Positions 1-12,039 of a DNA stretch of 64,000 nt are shown in pieces (position 1 is the stretch's first letter; each line of letters starts with the position of its first letter). The stretch lies in contig JANUWF010002200.1 in assembly GCA_026120185.1 (NCBI GenBank), positions 4,338,001 to 4,402,000 on the forward strand, read 5' to 3'. The notes beneath the pieces were generated by a model. That model did not search any database, was not told the DNA's origin, and saw nothing but the letters and a program-made list of their open reading frames with translations. Source of the DNA: Voacanga thouarsii (Eukaryota; Streptophyta; Magnoliopsida; Gentianales; Apocynaceae). Made by a program: the position numbers and the translations under genes.

Positions 1-1063
1 GGATCTAAGAATTTATAGTGGTTTGATCCTCAAATGATCTATATCCACTACCATAAGCACACACTTAAGGATTTCAACCCAGCCCTTAAAAACTTTTTCC
101 CAAATCAATGGGGTAGGTAACACTAATCTTATAAAAAAGGGTCACCACACTTGGTGTTACTCACAACCTCAAATCTATACACCCAATAATCAAAACTTAC
201 CCCAGTTGGGTTTTGCTTCTTTAACCTTGACACAACTTAGATAAAAGAGAGAATACAAAATTAGCTCATAGATTGAGCAAATATACATCCAATAAAGCAG
301 CTTTACCTTTTCACCTTTAGAGCAATAGATCTCACTTTGAAGCACAATGCAAATGAGGGATTTTTGTTTTTGAAGTGTCTTAGGATGTTTTTGAAATTGT
401 TAGTGCAAATCCCTTACTAAAAATTGTGATTAAATGGCTTTTATAGGGGCAAAAATCAAGATTGTAATGGCTAGTTGTTGCTGCCAGGTTTCGAGAATTT
501 TGGACTTTTAGAATGAAAAATTGTGTGTCTGAAAGGTGCATCTAAAACAACACTTTAGACCAGAAAGTAGATTTTGTATAACTTTAGATTTAGACATTTG
601 GAAACAAACTTTGGATCTAGAGGTCCGTCCGAAGTCATTTAACCAAGTTTTTTTTTTTTTTATAAAGTCAAAAGTTTTTCTTCTAAAGTTCTTTTTATGA
701 TAAAAAACTGGTTTGAAAATACCCTCTTTTTAAAATGACTTTTAGTGCTTCAATATGAAATAAATTGAACTTAAGGTAAAGAGATATAGGAAATACAAAT
801 AATACCATAACCATAATTTCCTAGTCTATAATTCTTCAACTGTCTTCATAGTATGCAACTTCTTTAGGTAGGATCTTGGCTGGATCAATTCTTCTGGTAC
901 TTCATTATTTATAAGTTAGTTCGCAAGCCTTTTTGTAAGACGTGAAGAACTGTGATCAAACATGTCATAATTCAAAAAGCCTATCACATACAAATCACAC
1001 ATGCTAGTCTACATCAATGTTTGTCATTTATCAAAACATAAGAGAAAGACCTTTTGGCTAACA
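1..1063 (-). repeat. 3' LTR of SIRE-like copia (clipped by window start)
   Basis: Position 1 corresponds to about base 333 of the complete related LTR at 42027-43411, and the two align base for base, with scattered differences, to the LTR end. On the plus strand the LTR ends GGCTAACA at 1063, so on the element's own strand it begins TGTTAGCC, directly after the polypurine tract. By eye the copies differ at roughly one base in eight, suggesting old insertions. Confidence 0.85.
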
Positions 1064-1078
1064 ATCTCCCCCTTTTTG
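1064..1078 (-). other. Polypurine tract of the SIRE-like element
   Basis: On the minus strand this reads CAAAAAGGGGGAGAT, immediately followed by the LTR start TGTTAG. This is the usual copia plus-strand primer position. The same tract recurs at 43412-43426 in the second copy. Confidence 0.85.
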
Positions 1079-2068
1079 AATGATGACAAACTTAATAGAT
1101 TGTGATAAAAAAAAATCTTGTATGAACATGTTAAACAGAGAGATATAAGAATTTATATTCATTTTATATACGATCTCAATCATAAAGCTTAAGGAGTGAT
1201 TATGAGATAATATTAGAAAGTTTAAGCATAGTCTCATAAATCGGGCTCAATAAGCCTATGGCCTAACCAAACTTCGTATCCTGATTCTTTCCATTTAAAG
1301 GACTATTTCATAAGGAAATAGCTAAGAAATATGTTAACACAAGGATATGTACATGTGTGCATATGGAGATGTAGAAGATAGAAAATAGTTATTATTGCTC
1401 CCCCTTTCTATATACATATGACCAGTAGATAGAAGGATATTCATAACATTATGTATTAGTAGATAAAACAGTTTTTGTGATTTTGGACTACCAAAAGGAA
1501 AAAAAGTGCGTCCAAAAGGAGAAACACAACCTTTGTAAGAACATGTTTTAGATTGAGATTTTTTATTTAGGATTACTCCCCTTGTGTCTGTGGAGGGTTT
1601 AAACAATCCCCAAAAACAATTCTGTATCGCAGAATAATCCCTAAACTTACTCCTCTGTATTTGTACACTAGTCCAAAAAAAAAAAAAATCATAAATCACA
1701 CACATCCAATCACATCACACAATCTATACAATCCGGTCTTAGTAATTAAAATTCTCAGTAATCAAAATTTATCAACACATCAAAATCTAGTCATACACGA
1801 TCTAGTCATCAACACTTCCACTCCACTTCCACTCAAAATCCAGTCATCCACAACAATCAACACTTCTACTCCACTTCCAGTCATCCACAACAATCAACAC
1901 TTCTACTCCACTTCCACTCAAAATCCAGTCATCCACAACACGATCCACAACACATACAATCCACTCTCAAATTTATTTTCTCCCCTTTTTGGCATCAGTA
2001 AAAAAAAAAAAAAAAAGCAAGAGCAAATGAATGAGATAAATAGATAAACAAATGTAGCATAACATAAT
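1079..2068 (-). other. 3' non-coding internal region of the SIRE-like element
   Basis: This lies between the PPT and the embedded LTR. The first 165 bp or so match 43427-43605 in the second copy. The short open frames here are low-complexity and match no family I know. It contains the minisatellite at 1808-1955 and A-runs near 1676 and 1999. Confidence 0.6.
1808..1955. repeat. Minisatellite, about three imperfect units
   Basis: A unit built from CAACACTTCTACTCCACTTC, an optional CACTCAAAATC segment and CAGTCATCCACAACAAT is repeated about three times in tandem. The middle copy lacks the ACTCAAAATC part. The low-complexity open frame over it is a by-product of the repeat. Confidence 0.8.
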
Positions 2069-5000
2069 TGTGACATCCCATTTAATCAAGGGTTTGGAAG
2101 CTAAATTATGTGACCATTTGAGTTTGCTTCATAAGTTAAATACATGATATGTGGCTGTCTTATGTGCTATTTATGTGAATTCTCTTAAGGTAAGTGAGAG
2201 TATTAAGTTAATTATTATGTTTGGTTGTAGTAAGTAATTTATATGTAAGTAATTATTCATCCTATGTATATATGTATTATGTGTAGTAGATTAACTGGTC
2301 AAATTAATTTGTGTATCACATTTCCAATAAAATTATAACAATGACTTTCCTATTTTATGAAACACACTCTTGAACAAATTTTATTTTAATTAGGGTTTTG
2401 GCCTTGTATACTAAGCTAACAACCTTGGTCAAATTTCATGTCAAAATTAATTTTGACTAATTGACCCAATTTCACCATTTGACCTAAAATCCACATCCAA
2501 AACCTATGGATCATTTTAACCCAACTAAACACCTTTTATCTTGGCCCTTGAAATTAGGGTAAAATTTTCTCTACCATTGGATTGAAATTTACCCTAGTAT
2601 AAAATGAAAATTTCCACCATTTCTTACCTAGGCTGGCCAAAATTCCTCTCCTCCATTCTTCTATAATTTTTTCTTCTTCCTTAACTCAAGAAAATAACCA
2701 AACTCGCTCTCCACTCCATGGCTGCCAACCAGCTTTGGTAACCAAGAGAAATTTGCTCTTTTCTTGGCCAAAACACAAGCATACACTCATTTCTTGGATT
2801 GCAACTTATCACGCTCAAGCTAGCACACTTCTTGGAGGTTGAAGAAGTAATTTTTTTGAAGTTATTGAGCTGAAAATTGAGGTAACAGCATCACCTTCCC
2901 TTCCATTTTCTTATTCTTGCGTTAAAAAATGTCCTTGTTGGACAGCTTGCATTTCTGGCAATTTTTAGGTATTAAAAGTGGTTGTATATGATGCAAACTG
3001 CTATATTTATGTTGGGAGATGTTTTATGATGTGAGAAGTAAAGTCTTTTATGCTAAGAAACCATTTTTACCCCTTCATATTGATGAAATCCGAAAATCTG
3101 TCCAGCTGACTGCCAGATTTTTCAAAAAATGATGTCTTGGAGGCTTTGTTTGTGTGATTTCTCCTTGGGAACTTGATAAATGAGGCCTAAGAAGATGTAG
3201 AATCACTGAAGAGTTGATGTTATATGAGTAGAATGCTTGTCTTGTTGTATTTTGTTTGCTAATATATATATATATATATGGTCTTATGTGTGTTGAAATT
3301 CTGGTCAAATATTTGGTTCTGGAATTTACTCTTTGAGTGCTGAAAATTTGATGAAATGAAATTGTATTTATGTTGTGGAAACGAGGCCCTATGTGTGTGG
3401 TTTTATATATTGATTAGTTGGAGAAGTTTTGATGTCTTTTATGCCTTAAAATAATGGTTGTAGAAAATAGAGTACTTGTCTGGAATGTTGAATTTTGATT
3501 TAGAAGTTGTTGTATTTGAGCCAAATTATGATCACAGGGCTAGTGTATGATGTTTTATAGGATCTAGAGTGTGTTGGTAACTTATTTGAGGGTTTATAAG
3601 AGTTTGGTGATTGAAAATTATGGTGTTTTGTTGAGTGTGCTTAATCTGTACAAAAACTGCCGTACAGAGGCCAATCTTTAAATCCTTGAAAAGCCATATT
3701 CCTGATTGAATTTTCATAATTTTTTGGATTGTATAAACTTTAGGATGTTATAAAAATTTTAGAAAAAGAATCATTGAAAACTACATTATAATTTGGGAGT
3801 TATGAATTTTTGAATTTGACTGAGCAAGGCAGTTTACTGTTCAGCCGAGATTTTGTGTAAAAATTATTTGAGTACCTTTTGTTGGGAATTTTTGGGAGAT
3901 AAATACATGGTAATTCACCTAAAATATGGAGGTTTTAAAATGGAGGTTTTTGTTTAAAAAAAATGGTTTTCTTGGTTAATTAAGTAAATGATTTTTGACT
4001 CCTGTTTTAGAGTAAAAGCAGAATTTGTGTTGAAAGTTAAAAAAATGAATTTTCTTATAGAAATGACTATAATTGCTGCAAAAATTGGTTTATGTGATCA
4101 TTGTGTGATTTTTAGCATTGTGGAAAAATATTTGACTAAAGTTTGATGATTTTCTTTTATTGTATGATTTCTTGAAGATTGATCCCTTGTACCATTATAA
4201 GATGAGATTTTCAATTCTTGAAAAGCTGCTTGAACTCTTGGTGTGATTGGTAGAATAATGCCCTATTGATCAATTAATTATAATGCATGACTAATTAGGA
4301 TTTGCATGGCTAATTAGGGTTTTGCTTAGCTATTAAGGCCTTGTTTGACTATGATGTTATATGAGAAGTAAAGTAGTACTCCTATAATTTTTGAATCATG
4401 GATATTTTAGAGGATTATTGGATGTCTTGTAGGGATTCCTTGTGTTTAGAATAAAAAAAGTTATATCGCTAAGTATTTTGCAACTACTTAAGATGTAAGT
4501 AATTCCCCTAACTATTTTAGGATCTTGTTTAATGCTTTAGTTAGATTAGTTCAATAAGGCAATTAATTCCTATATTATATGTGTAATAGATTTGGGGTTG
4601 GACTTAGGAGGAGGAGGAACCTAAAATATCTTGAAGTTAAATTTGCTAAGCTTTGGACAAGAGGTAAGTCCTTACATCTCAAGACTCTTTTATAGAAATG
4701 ACTATAATTGCTGCAAAAATTGGTTTATGTGATCATTGTGTGATGTTTAGCATTGTGGAAAAATATTTGACTAAAGTTTGATGATTTTCTTTTATTGCAT
4801 GATTTCTTGAAGATTGATCCCTTGTACCATTATAAGATGAGATTTTCAATTCTTGAAAAGCTGCTTGAACTCTTGGTGTGATTGGTAGAATAATGCCCTA
4901 TTGATCAATTAATTATAATGCATGGCTAATTAGGGTTTTGCTTAGCTATTAAGGCCTTGTTTGACTATGATGTTATATGAGAAGTAAAGGAGTACTCCTA

Positions 5001-6790
5001 TAATTTTTGAATCATGGATATTTTAGAGGATTATTGGATGTCTTGTAGGGATTCCTTGTGTTTAGAATAAAAAAAGTTATATCGCTAAGTATTTTGCAAC
5101 TACTTAAGATGTAAGTAATTCCCCTAACTATTTTAGGATCTTGTTTAATGCTTTAGTTAGATTAGTTCAATAAGGCAATTAATTCCTATATTATATGTGT
5201 AATAGATTTGGGGTTGGACTTAGGAGGAGGAGGAACCTAAAATATCTTGAAGTTAAATTTGCTAAGCTTTGGACAAGAGGTAAGTCCTTACATCTCAAGA
5301 CTCTTTTATGCAAAATAGCTCTATAGAAAATTCATATGATCATGCATACACTTTTATGACACGAATAAGCTCATGATATGATTTTCATTTTATTTATAGC
5401 GAGAATATTCTTGGATAATCCATTTTATTGTACTTGGTCCCATCCTCATTGACCTTACGACTTTTACATAGAAATTATGCATGATCAATTTTTGAGAATT
5501 TTCTTATGAACATTATGTTATGATTGGGAGCCATGCATCAATGTTTATACCTAATTACAAATTTCCTTTATGGACATAATTGCAAATATCATAGCATGAG
5601 ATTTTCACTGCAGGTAATATCGTTTTTGAAGCAAGTTATGAACTGATTTAATTTTATCACACCTTAAAAATAAATTTGGATAGAACGGTTATGGGGAAGT
5701 TTTGGATATATTTTTAGGAGAAAGTATGATTGTGGTTTCGGGTTGGGTTGAATTTTGAATAAAATAAGGTTTTTAGGACTCGATCAATATTTTGGAAATA
5801 AAATTGTATATATTCTATATCGGAATGGGAATTTCTTGAACTGCTCTATTATAGACTTGAGTACTCAAAGGGTGAGATTATAGGACTAGCTTTCATTAGA
5901 ATAGGAGAGGATTCCGGTTGATTATAGGCCATCTCTGAAAAACTGTCTTTTCCAAAGGGGGTGATTGTCCTAGTAGTTGAGTCGGGTCCTTAGCTAGTAA
6001 CACAATATCTAAAAAGGGAACCGAAGAACGGATGCGGGACATTGAGTCTATTTATTTATGAGAGGGATGGCGGGGTATCCTCTCGGAAGGGTTGTACATC
6101 CTGCCCAATATGTCTTTTTGGCATTGAATATGCCGTGGTCATATTTATTCAGTATCATAGATATGTAGTCTCGATACACAATATGGCTTGATGATGACGG
6201 GTTCAAGACTTTTGCCAAAATGAAATTTTGTTCCAGGAATTTAACTTAAATTGATTGCCTAACAAAATTCTTATCTACATATCATATGTAATTGTACTTG
6301 TAATTTTTTCTCCAAAATTTGATAAAGAATTTGAGAAGGATAAATGCTAATTTCTTTGATAATTACATCCATTTGAATTATTGCATATTCATGCATTATG
6401 CCATTGATTTCTTAACTGTCATTTTCACACTACGAACTTATTGAGATTATTTATAATCTCGCACGAATTTTTCTAACCATGGTTTTCAAGGTAGTATATA
6501 ATTATCAAGATCGAGCGCAAAAGATCCTTTTTGTAATAGATTAGGTTTTGATACTCTATTACTATCACTCTATTTATGTTATGTAGTAGTTTTAATTTGG
6601 TTAGCAAGGTTTACCCTTTCATCTTTGTGTTGGGATTTTTTTAGATAACAAATTCAATTTCCCACTTTAAGGTTTAATATTTAGTTTACCTTGTTATTCT
6701 TTCTCTTCCTTCATTATTAAGACTCTTGGTCTGAAAGGATGGGGCGACATCCCCAGCCCATTTGGGCTACATAAGTAGTGGGGTGTTACA
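2069..6790 (+). repeat. Long gypsy-type LTR (about 4.7 kb) embedded in the SIRE-like element
   Basis: It starts TGTGACATCCC and ends GGGGTGTTACA, imperfect inverted termini typical of plant gypsy LTRs. Near the 3' end is a CGACATCCC...GGTGTTACA module shared with the LTRs ending at 36271 and 40780, which are followed by primer sites, so the LTR is read as plus-oriented. From 3113 onward it matches 45778-48851. Flanking 5-mers (ATAAT, ATAGC) do not form a clear TSD, and no partner LTR is in the window, so it is a solo LTR or a broken element end. Confidence 0.65.
4056..5306 (+). repeat. Direct tandem duplication inside the long LTR (635 bp and 616 bp units)
   Basis: Unit 1 is 4056-4690 and unit 2 is 4691-5306. 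They are nearly identical. Unit 2 lacks 19 bp where unit 1 has a doubled GGCTAATTAGG-type stretch. The related LTR at 45778-48851 has a single unit, so the duplication arose in this copy. Confidence 0.9.
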
Positions 6791-6879
6791 ATAGCATAGT
6801 AAGTAAGTGTAGCAGAATAAATTGTTTAGCAGAATATAAAAGTTGGTCAGGCAAGTAGTGAAGATTGTTTAGAAATGTG

Positions 6880-8532
6880 TCAGCTAATTTTCTTCTTGGT
6901 TTTTACACCATGCTTGTTTGTAGAAATTTCCATGTTGCCTTGAATTACCACAGTCCCTGGCTTATCATCAACACCACCCTTCTTGTGCTTTCCAGTTAGT
7001 CTGCTGAATTTTCTTTTGACCAAGACATGCTTCTGCAGATGGCCTGAGGAGCTACCAGGGGTAGCTAGTTTGGCCTGCTCAAGAGTCACCTTGGGAACAA
7101 TGGTTTCAGTGGTTGTGGCAGTAGTAGGTTCTTCAGTAGGTTCGGTAGGAGGGTCTTCACTCTTGATCAATATTAGTATCCTATTCTGGTGAAGGGAGGA
7201 CTGTTTTTGGTTCTTGCTTCGGTTGAAGGGCTTGCTTGGCTGCAGTTTCAGACTACTTTTAATCCGCATTGGTCAATCGACTACCCAGAGTTTGCAATTC
7301 AGTTTTCACTTCTGCACTTAGGCCATCTATTTTAGCAGCCAGGAGATTTAGAGCATCTAGAATACTCTGTGTTAGCTCATTTCCTTAAGTTTTTTTCCTG
7401 ACTTTGCTGGATGATTCCTCTTGACTTTCATATTTCCTTTTTGTTCCAACCAGGGTAGTAGAGGTAGGTTTCTTTCCTTTAGCCTTAACCTTGAGTAGTC
7501 TCTCTTTTTCTTCATCTTTGGCATCCCTAAGTAGAATCTATTGATTGTCCATCTGGAATAAATTCCATCTTTTCAAAGAAAGCCCTACTGTAGACATGAA
7601 CCTTGGAATGCCCAGGGGAAACCAAATTTAGATCCACATTGAAATGTTTAAACAGCTTAGCCATGAGATTTTCAAATGGTAAAGCTTTATTTGTGGTATT
7701 TCGGGACTAAATCATTAATCGTGCAACCAAGAATCCAAAGTTAATTGGCCTGCCCTCTGACAAGGCCAACATCAATACCATCTGCATATTACTTATAGAA
7801 GTTTTGTGCCCAAAACTTGGAATGACCAAGGTTGAAACTATGTGATGAAGTAGTCTACCCATATCATTTAGCTGCTTGGTATTGCGGTTACTTAAGTTTT
7901 TAAAACTCTTCTTGCAAGTGAATTTTCTTTCAAATCTAACTCAGACAAATCAGAACTCTTAGGCAGTTTGTTCATCTCAAATAACTATACTCCTCCATCT
8001 CTAACATTAAAGATTTTGTTTAGCATTCGGAGGTCGAATTCAAAATTTACACCCCAACCTGAGAGGTGTACCACTGCACCAAAAACCCATCCCCTGTTTC
8101 CTCGAGTCTTCCTCTTCTCAGATTTGAATAAAATTTCCAGAATAAAGTAGTGTACAATCTTTCATTCATAAACAACAGTGTTCCCCAGCCAATCAATTCA
8201 AATAAATTTAGAACATTTGTGAAATTTAAAAAAGTGTTCGCATTAATATGATAATCAACAATAATTGTTCTATTCCTAAATACCTAATCATTATAATTAG
8301 TCTCACATTTCGAGTTAAGAAATTGGGGTACTTGAGTATTAGTGCTTTCCATCTTTGGTACTTGTTCTGATGAAGAGGTTTGAGAGGTGGGTTCATCGAC
8401 GGCAATATTCTTGTCATTTTTCTTTCCAACTGCTTGAGTAGTGGCGACTGATTTCTTTCCCACTGCTTTGCCTTTCTTGGTCTCTTTTACCTTCAGTTCG
8501 GTTCCCTTACTAGTTTTTGGGAGTTTAGCCAT
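6880..8532 (-). pseudogene. PF20167-like 'putative plant transposon protein' gene in env position, broken
   Basis: Function unknown; the family is found in plant retroelement-associated proteins. The reading begins at ATG 8532 with a Lys-rich N-terminus (MAKLPKTSKG). The middle, clearer in the second copy at 48941-50286, has a 'LVRELYSNL' motif, then 'VNFEF', then a GRLLHHI...GKPINFG segment, which is the family's usual order. The tail is Pro/Thr-rich then basic, ending at 6880. Several frameshifts and stops break this copy. It has the same orientation as gag-pol, starts about 610 bp after the pol stop, and lies upstream of the element's 3' LTR, the slot of the SIRE env-like ORF. Membership in the retroelement rather than in the embedded LTR's element is inference. 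Confidence 0.55.
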
Positions 8533-8743
8533 GGCAGATGAGATTTGAAGGGTTTAGTTTCTTTGGTTTTGGCATGAGAATGATGTTCAGAGGAAAGAGA
8601 AAGGTGACGACTTCTAATTTTAAAAAAGAGAAAGTAATATAAGTGGGTTTGAAATCCTTTGGGCTTTACGATGTATTTGAGTAGAGAAGTACAATTAAGT
8701 ACATTGAAAAATGTGATTTTTTAGAGATTTGAAAAAATATTTT

Positions 8744-8796
<53 letters not shown>

Positions 8797-9097
8797 TGTT
8801 TGCTGCTAAAAAAAAAGGGAGGATATTTAGAGTTTGAAAATTTGAAAGGTTTGGATACAGAAATCGTTCATCCGATTTGTCTGTCAAAACATGGATTATA
8901 CTTGGCAATAAGATACTGTAATTTTTTACTTGAAACTTAATCCAAAATGCCCATCCGACTTTATCATAGGGTATTTTAATTTAAGAGATGGTTCTAGTAA
9001 GGGGTTTTTGGATTCACTTCATCTAATTTCAGTATTCAATATCTCTATCCAAAATTAGATTTCTCCAGGATCCTATAAGAATAAATAGTTAACTCTA

Positions 9098-9142
<45 letters not shown>
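8533..9142. other. Spacer between pol and env-position ORF, with two microsatellites
   Basis: No gene seen. Contains a (GA)n run at 8747-8794 and an (AT)n run at about 9100-9142, which ends at the pol stop codon. The rest is AT-rich and probably the 5' leader of the downstream ORF on the minus strand. Confidence 0.7.
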
Positions 9143-9146
<4 letters not shown>

Positions 9147-10770
9147 TTACATAATTGGGTAATTCTGAAGCCTCTCCTCAGATGATTGAATCTATCTTCA
9201 GCCAGTGGTTTGGTGAATATATCTACAAGTTGATCATTAGTAGAAATATATTCAACACAAACATCATCTTTAAGAACATGATCTCGAATGAAATGATATT
9301 TAATCTCAATGTGCTTAGTTCTTGAGTGATGAACATGATTTTTAGTTAAATTTACAGCACTAGTTTTGTCACACAGAATGGGAACACATTTAAAATTAAG
9401 ACTAAAATCGCGTAAAGTATGCTTCATCCATAAAATTTGAGCACAACAACTTCCTGTAGCTATATATTCTACTTCAGTTGTTGAAAGAGACACACAAGCT
9501 TGCTTCTGGCTGTACCAAGAAACTAATGAATGTCTAAGATTGTGGTATTGCCCACTTGTACTTTTTCTTTCAACTTTACAACTTGCATAATTTGCGTCCA
9601 TGTATCTTATAAGATTAAAAGAGTTAGTTCGAGAATACCATAGTCTATAATCATGTGTCCCAACCAAGTATCTAAAAATACGTTTTACAACGCATAAGTG
9701 TGACTCTTTGGGACAAGATTGGGATCTTGCACAATGACAAATTGAAAACATGATATTAGGATGTCTAGTAGTGTGATATAGAAGGCTTTCAATCATACCT
9801 CGATATTTTGATTAATCTACCTTCTTACTCTTTTTATCTTTATCAAGCTTTAATGAGGTGTTCATAAGTGTACTGATTTCTTTTGCTTGATTCATTTCAA
9901 ACCTTTTGAGCAATTCTTTAGCATCCTTAGCTTGATTTAGAAAGATCCCATCTTTAGTTTGCTTAGTTTGTAACTTGAGAAAGAAGTTGAGTTCTCCCAT
10001 TATGCTCATCTCAAACTCTTGCCGCATAGTCCTAGCAAACTTCTTACATAAAGATTTATTAGTAACTCCAAAGATAATGTCATCAACATATATTTCAACA
10101 ATCAAGAGATCATCAGATTTTTTAGCTTTGATGAACAATGTAGTGTCAATAACACCTCTTGAATATCTTTTGAAAGGAGCTTGTTTTAAACCATAAAGAG
10201 CTATAGAAAGCTTGAAGACATGATTTGGAAAATGTTCATGAATAAAACTAGAAGGTTGATCACATATGCTTCTTCTTCAATAAAACCATTTAGAAAGGCA
10301 CTTTTAGCATCCATTTGATAGAGTATGAAACATTGAAAGATGAAAAAGCAAGCAACATTCTAGTGGATTCTAGTCTAGCAACGGATGCAAATGTCTCATC
10401 ATAATAAATACCCTCATCTTGATTGAATCTTTGTGCAACAAGTCTAGCTTTGTTTCTAATAACAACACCATGCTCATCAAGTTTATTTCTAAATACCTAC
10501 TTGGTGCCAATCACGAGATGGTCAACTGGTCTAGGAATAATTTTTCAAACTTGATTTCTCTGGAATTAATTTAATTCTTCTTGCATGGCCATAATTCAAA
10601 AATAATCATACAGAGTCACATCAATGCAATCAGGTCCAATACTTGAAAATAAGGTGAGGTTATCAATAAAGTTCCATTTGGTTTTTACACCACAGCTCGG
10701 ATCTTCGATAATTTGTTCTTTTGGATGTTCATTCCTTTGGTAGGCTTTGATGAACTTGATCTTTAGCTCT
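9143..10770 (-). pseudogene. Copia RT and RNase H region (SIRE-like), broken
   Basis: Reverse transcriptase copies the RNA genome and RNase H removes it. The catalytic box YVDD is intact at 10079-10090 in a 'EIYVDDIIFG' context. RNase H follows at 9796-9143, with 'LSTTEVEYIA', the 'HHSRTKHIEIKYHFIRDHV' segment and a terminal 'FTKPLAEDRF' motif, all usual copia landmarks. The N-terminal part of RT (10200-10770) is visible only as fragments in different frames, and a stop separates RT from RNase H near 9800-9812. Confidence 0.85.
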
Positions 10771-12039
10771 TTACTCATTGTCTTCAGCTTGCTGTTCTGC
10801 TAATTCTTCTTCTTTAGCGTGGTTGTTAAGTGATGGAGTTTTGTGATGTTCAATGACATTTTCCTTTGAAGTACCTACATCATCATTATCTTTTCTTGAG
10901 AAATATATGTTAGATTCATCAAATACAATATGTACGGATTCTTCCACACATAGAGTTCTTTTATTGTATACTCTATATGCCTTTTTGTTGGAAGAGTATT
11001 CAAGAAATATAACATCATCCGATTTACTATTGAATTTGCCAAGATTATCTCGCGTATTGAGAACAAAACGTTTGCATCCAAAAACTTTGAAATATGAAGT
11101 GAATGGGACTTTGTCAAATATAAATTCAAAGGGTGTTTTCCTAAGAAAAGGCCTTAGCATAACTCTGTTTACAATATAGCATGCTGTATTTACAACTTCC
11201 GCCCAAAAATATTTTAGAAGGGAATGTTCACAAAACATTGATCTTGCCATTTCTTGCAAAGTCATATGTTCCCTCTCAACTACACCATTTTGTTAAGGAG
11301 TTTTACAACTAAAAAGTTACAAAAAACACCATTCTTATCACAAAATTTTGTAAACTCATAGTTACAAAATTCTTTTCTATTATCACTTCTAATTGAAATC
11401 AATTTACTCCTAAGGGGAATTTTGAACATGGTTGAGCAGCTTTGAAACTTCAGAGAATGTTTCATCCTTTGGGTTGAAAGGATGTTTTGCTTTCCAAATT
11501 GACAAGCATCACATAATCGGTGTTTATCAAATTTTATTTTGGGCAGTCCTCTAACAAGCTCTTTTGAAGACAATCTATTTAGCAAATCAATAGATATATG
11601 GCCTAGCCTTCTATGCCAAAGGTAGCCATTATCATCATTCATACAAAGTCATTTTATGTCATGAGTAATAAGATCATCAAGATATAATACATAGACATTA
11701 CCAATGCAATTTGCAACGAAGATGATTTCATTACTAGAATTATCAATGATAGTGCATGAATCTTTTTCAAATTTAAATTTACAACCATTGTCACATAATT
11801 GGCTAATACTAAGTAAGTTGTACTTCAATCCATCAATTAACAGTACTTGTTTAACAATAGTGGAGGATCCCTTACCAATATTACCTATGTCAAGAATTTT
11901 TCCCCTTTTCTTATCTCCAAAGGTGAAAAATCTATTATTTGTAGCTTGAATGTCCTCCATTAGTGCTGCATTTCCAGTCATATGTCTAGAGCATCCACTA
12001 TCCAAAAACTACTTTGTAGAGCTCATCTTTTATGATTTA
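10771..12039 (-). pseudogene. Copia protease and integrase region (SIRE-like), broken
   Basis: The aspartic protease motif DSGCSRHMTG sits at the start of the open stretch at 12005. A pre-integrase zinc-binding segment follows at 11642 (LWHRRLGHIS...CDACQFGK). The integrase core shows 'IRSDNRKEFCNYEF', with Asp and Glu of the catalytic triad, then a frameshift near 11280-11300 before the TLQEMARSM segment. The C-terminal copia segment (FGCKRFVLN...DDVIFLEYS) runs to about 10850. Together these would process the polyprotein and insert the cDNA; this copy cannot. Confidence 0.85.

Noticed and set aside
1334..1705. Minus-strand open frame of 123 codons
   Set aside because: Lies in the SIRE-like 3' non-coding tract, biased composition, no domain, and not conserved in the second copy, which is truncated there.
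6983..7192. Plus-strand open frame of 69 codons
   Set aside because: Antisense shadow of the PF20167-like gene tail.
10853..11179. Plus-strand open frame of 108 codons
   Set aside because: Antisense shadow of the copia integrase on the minus strand.
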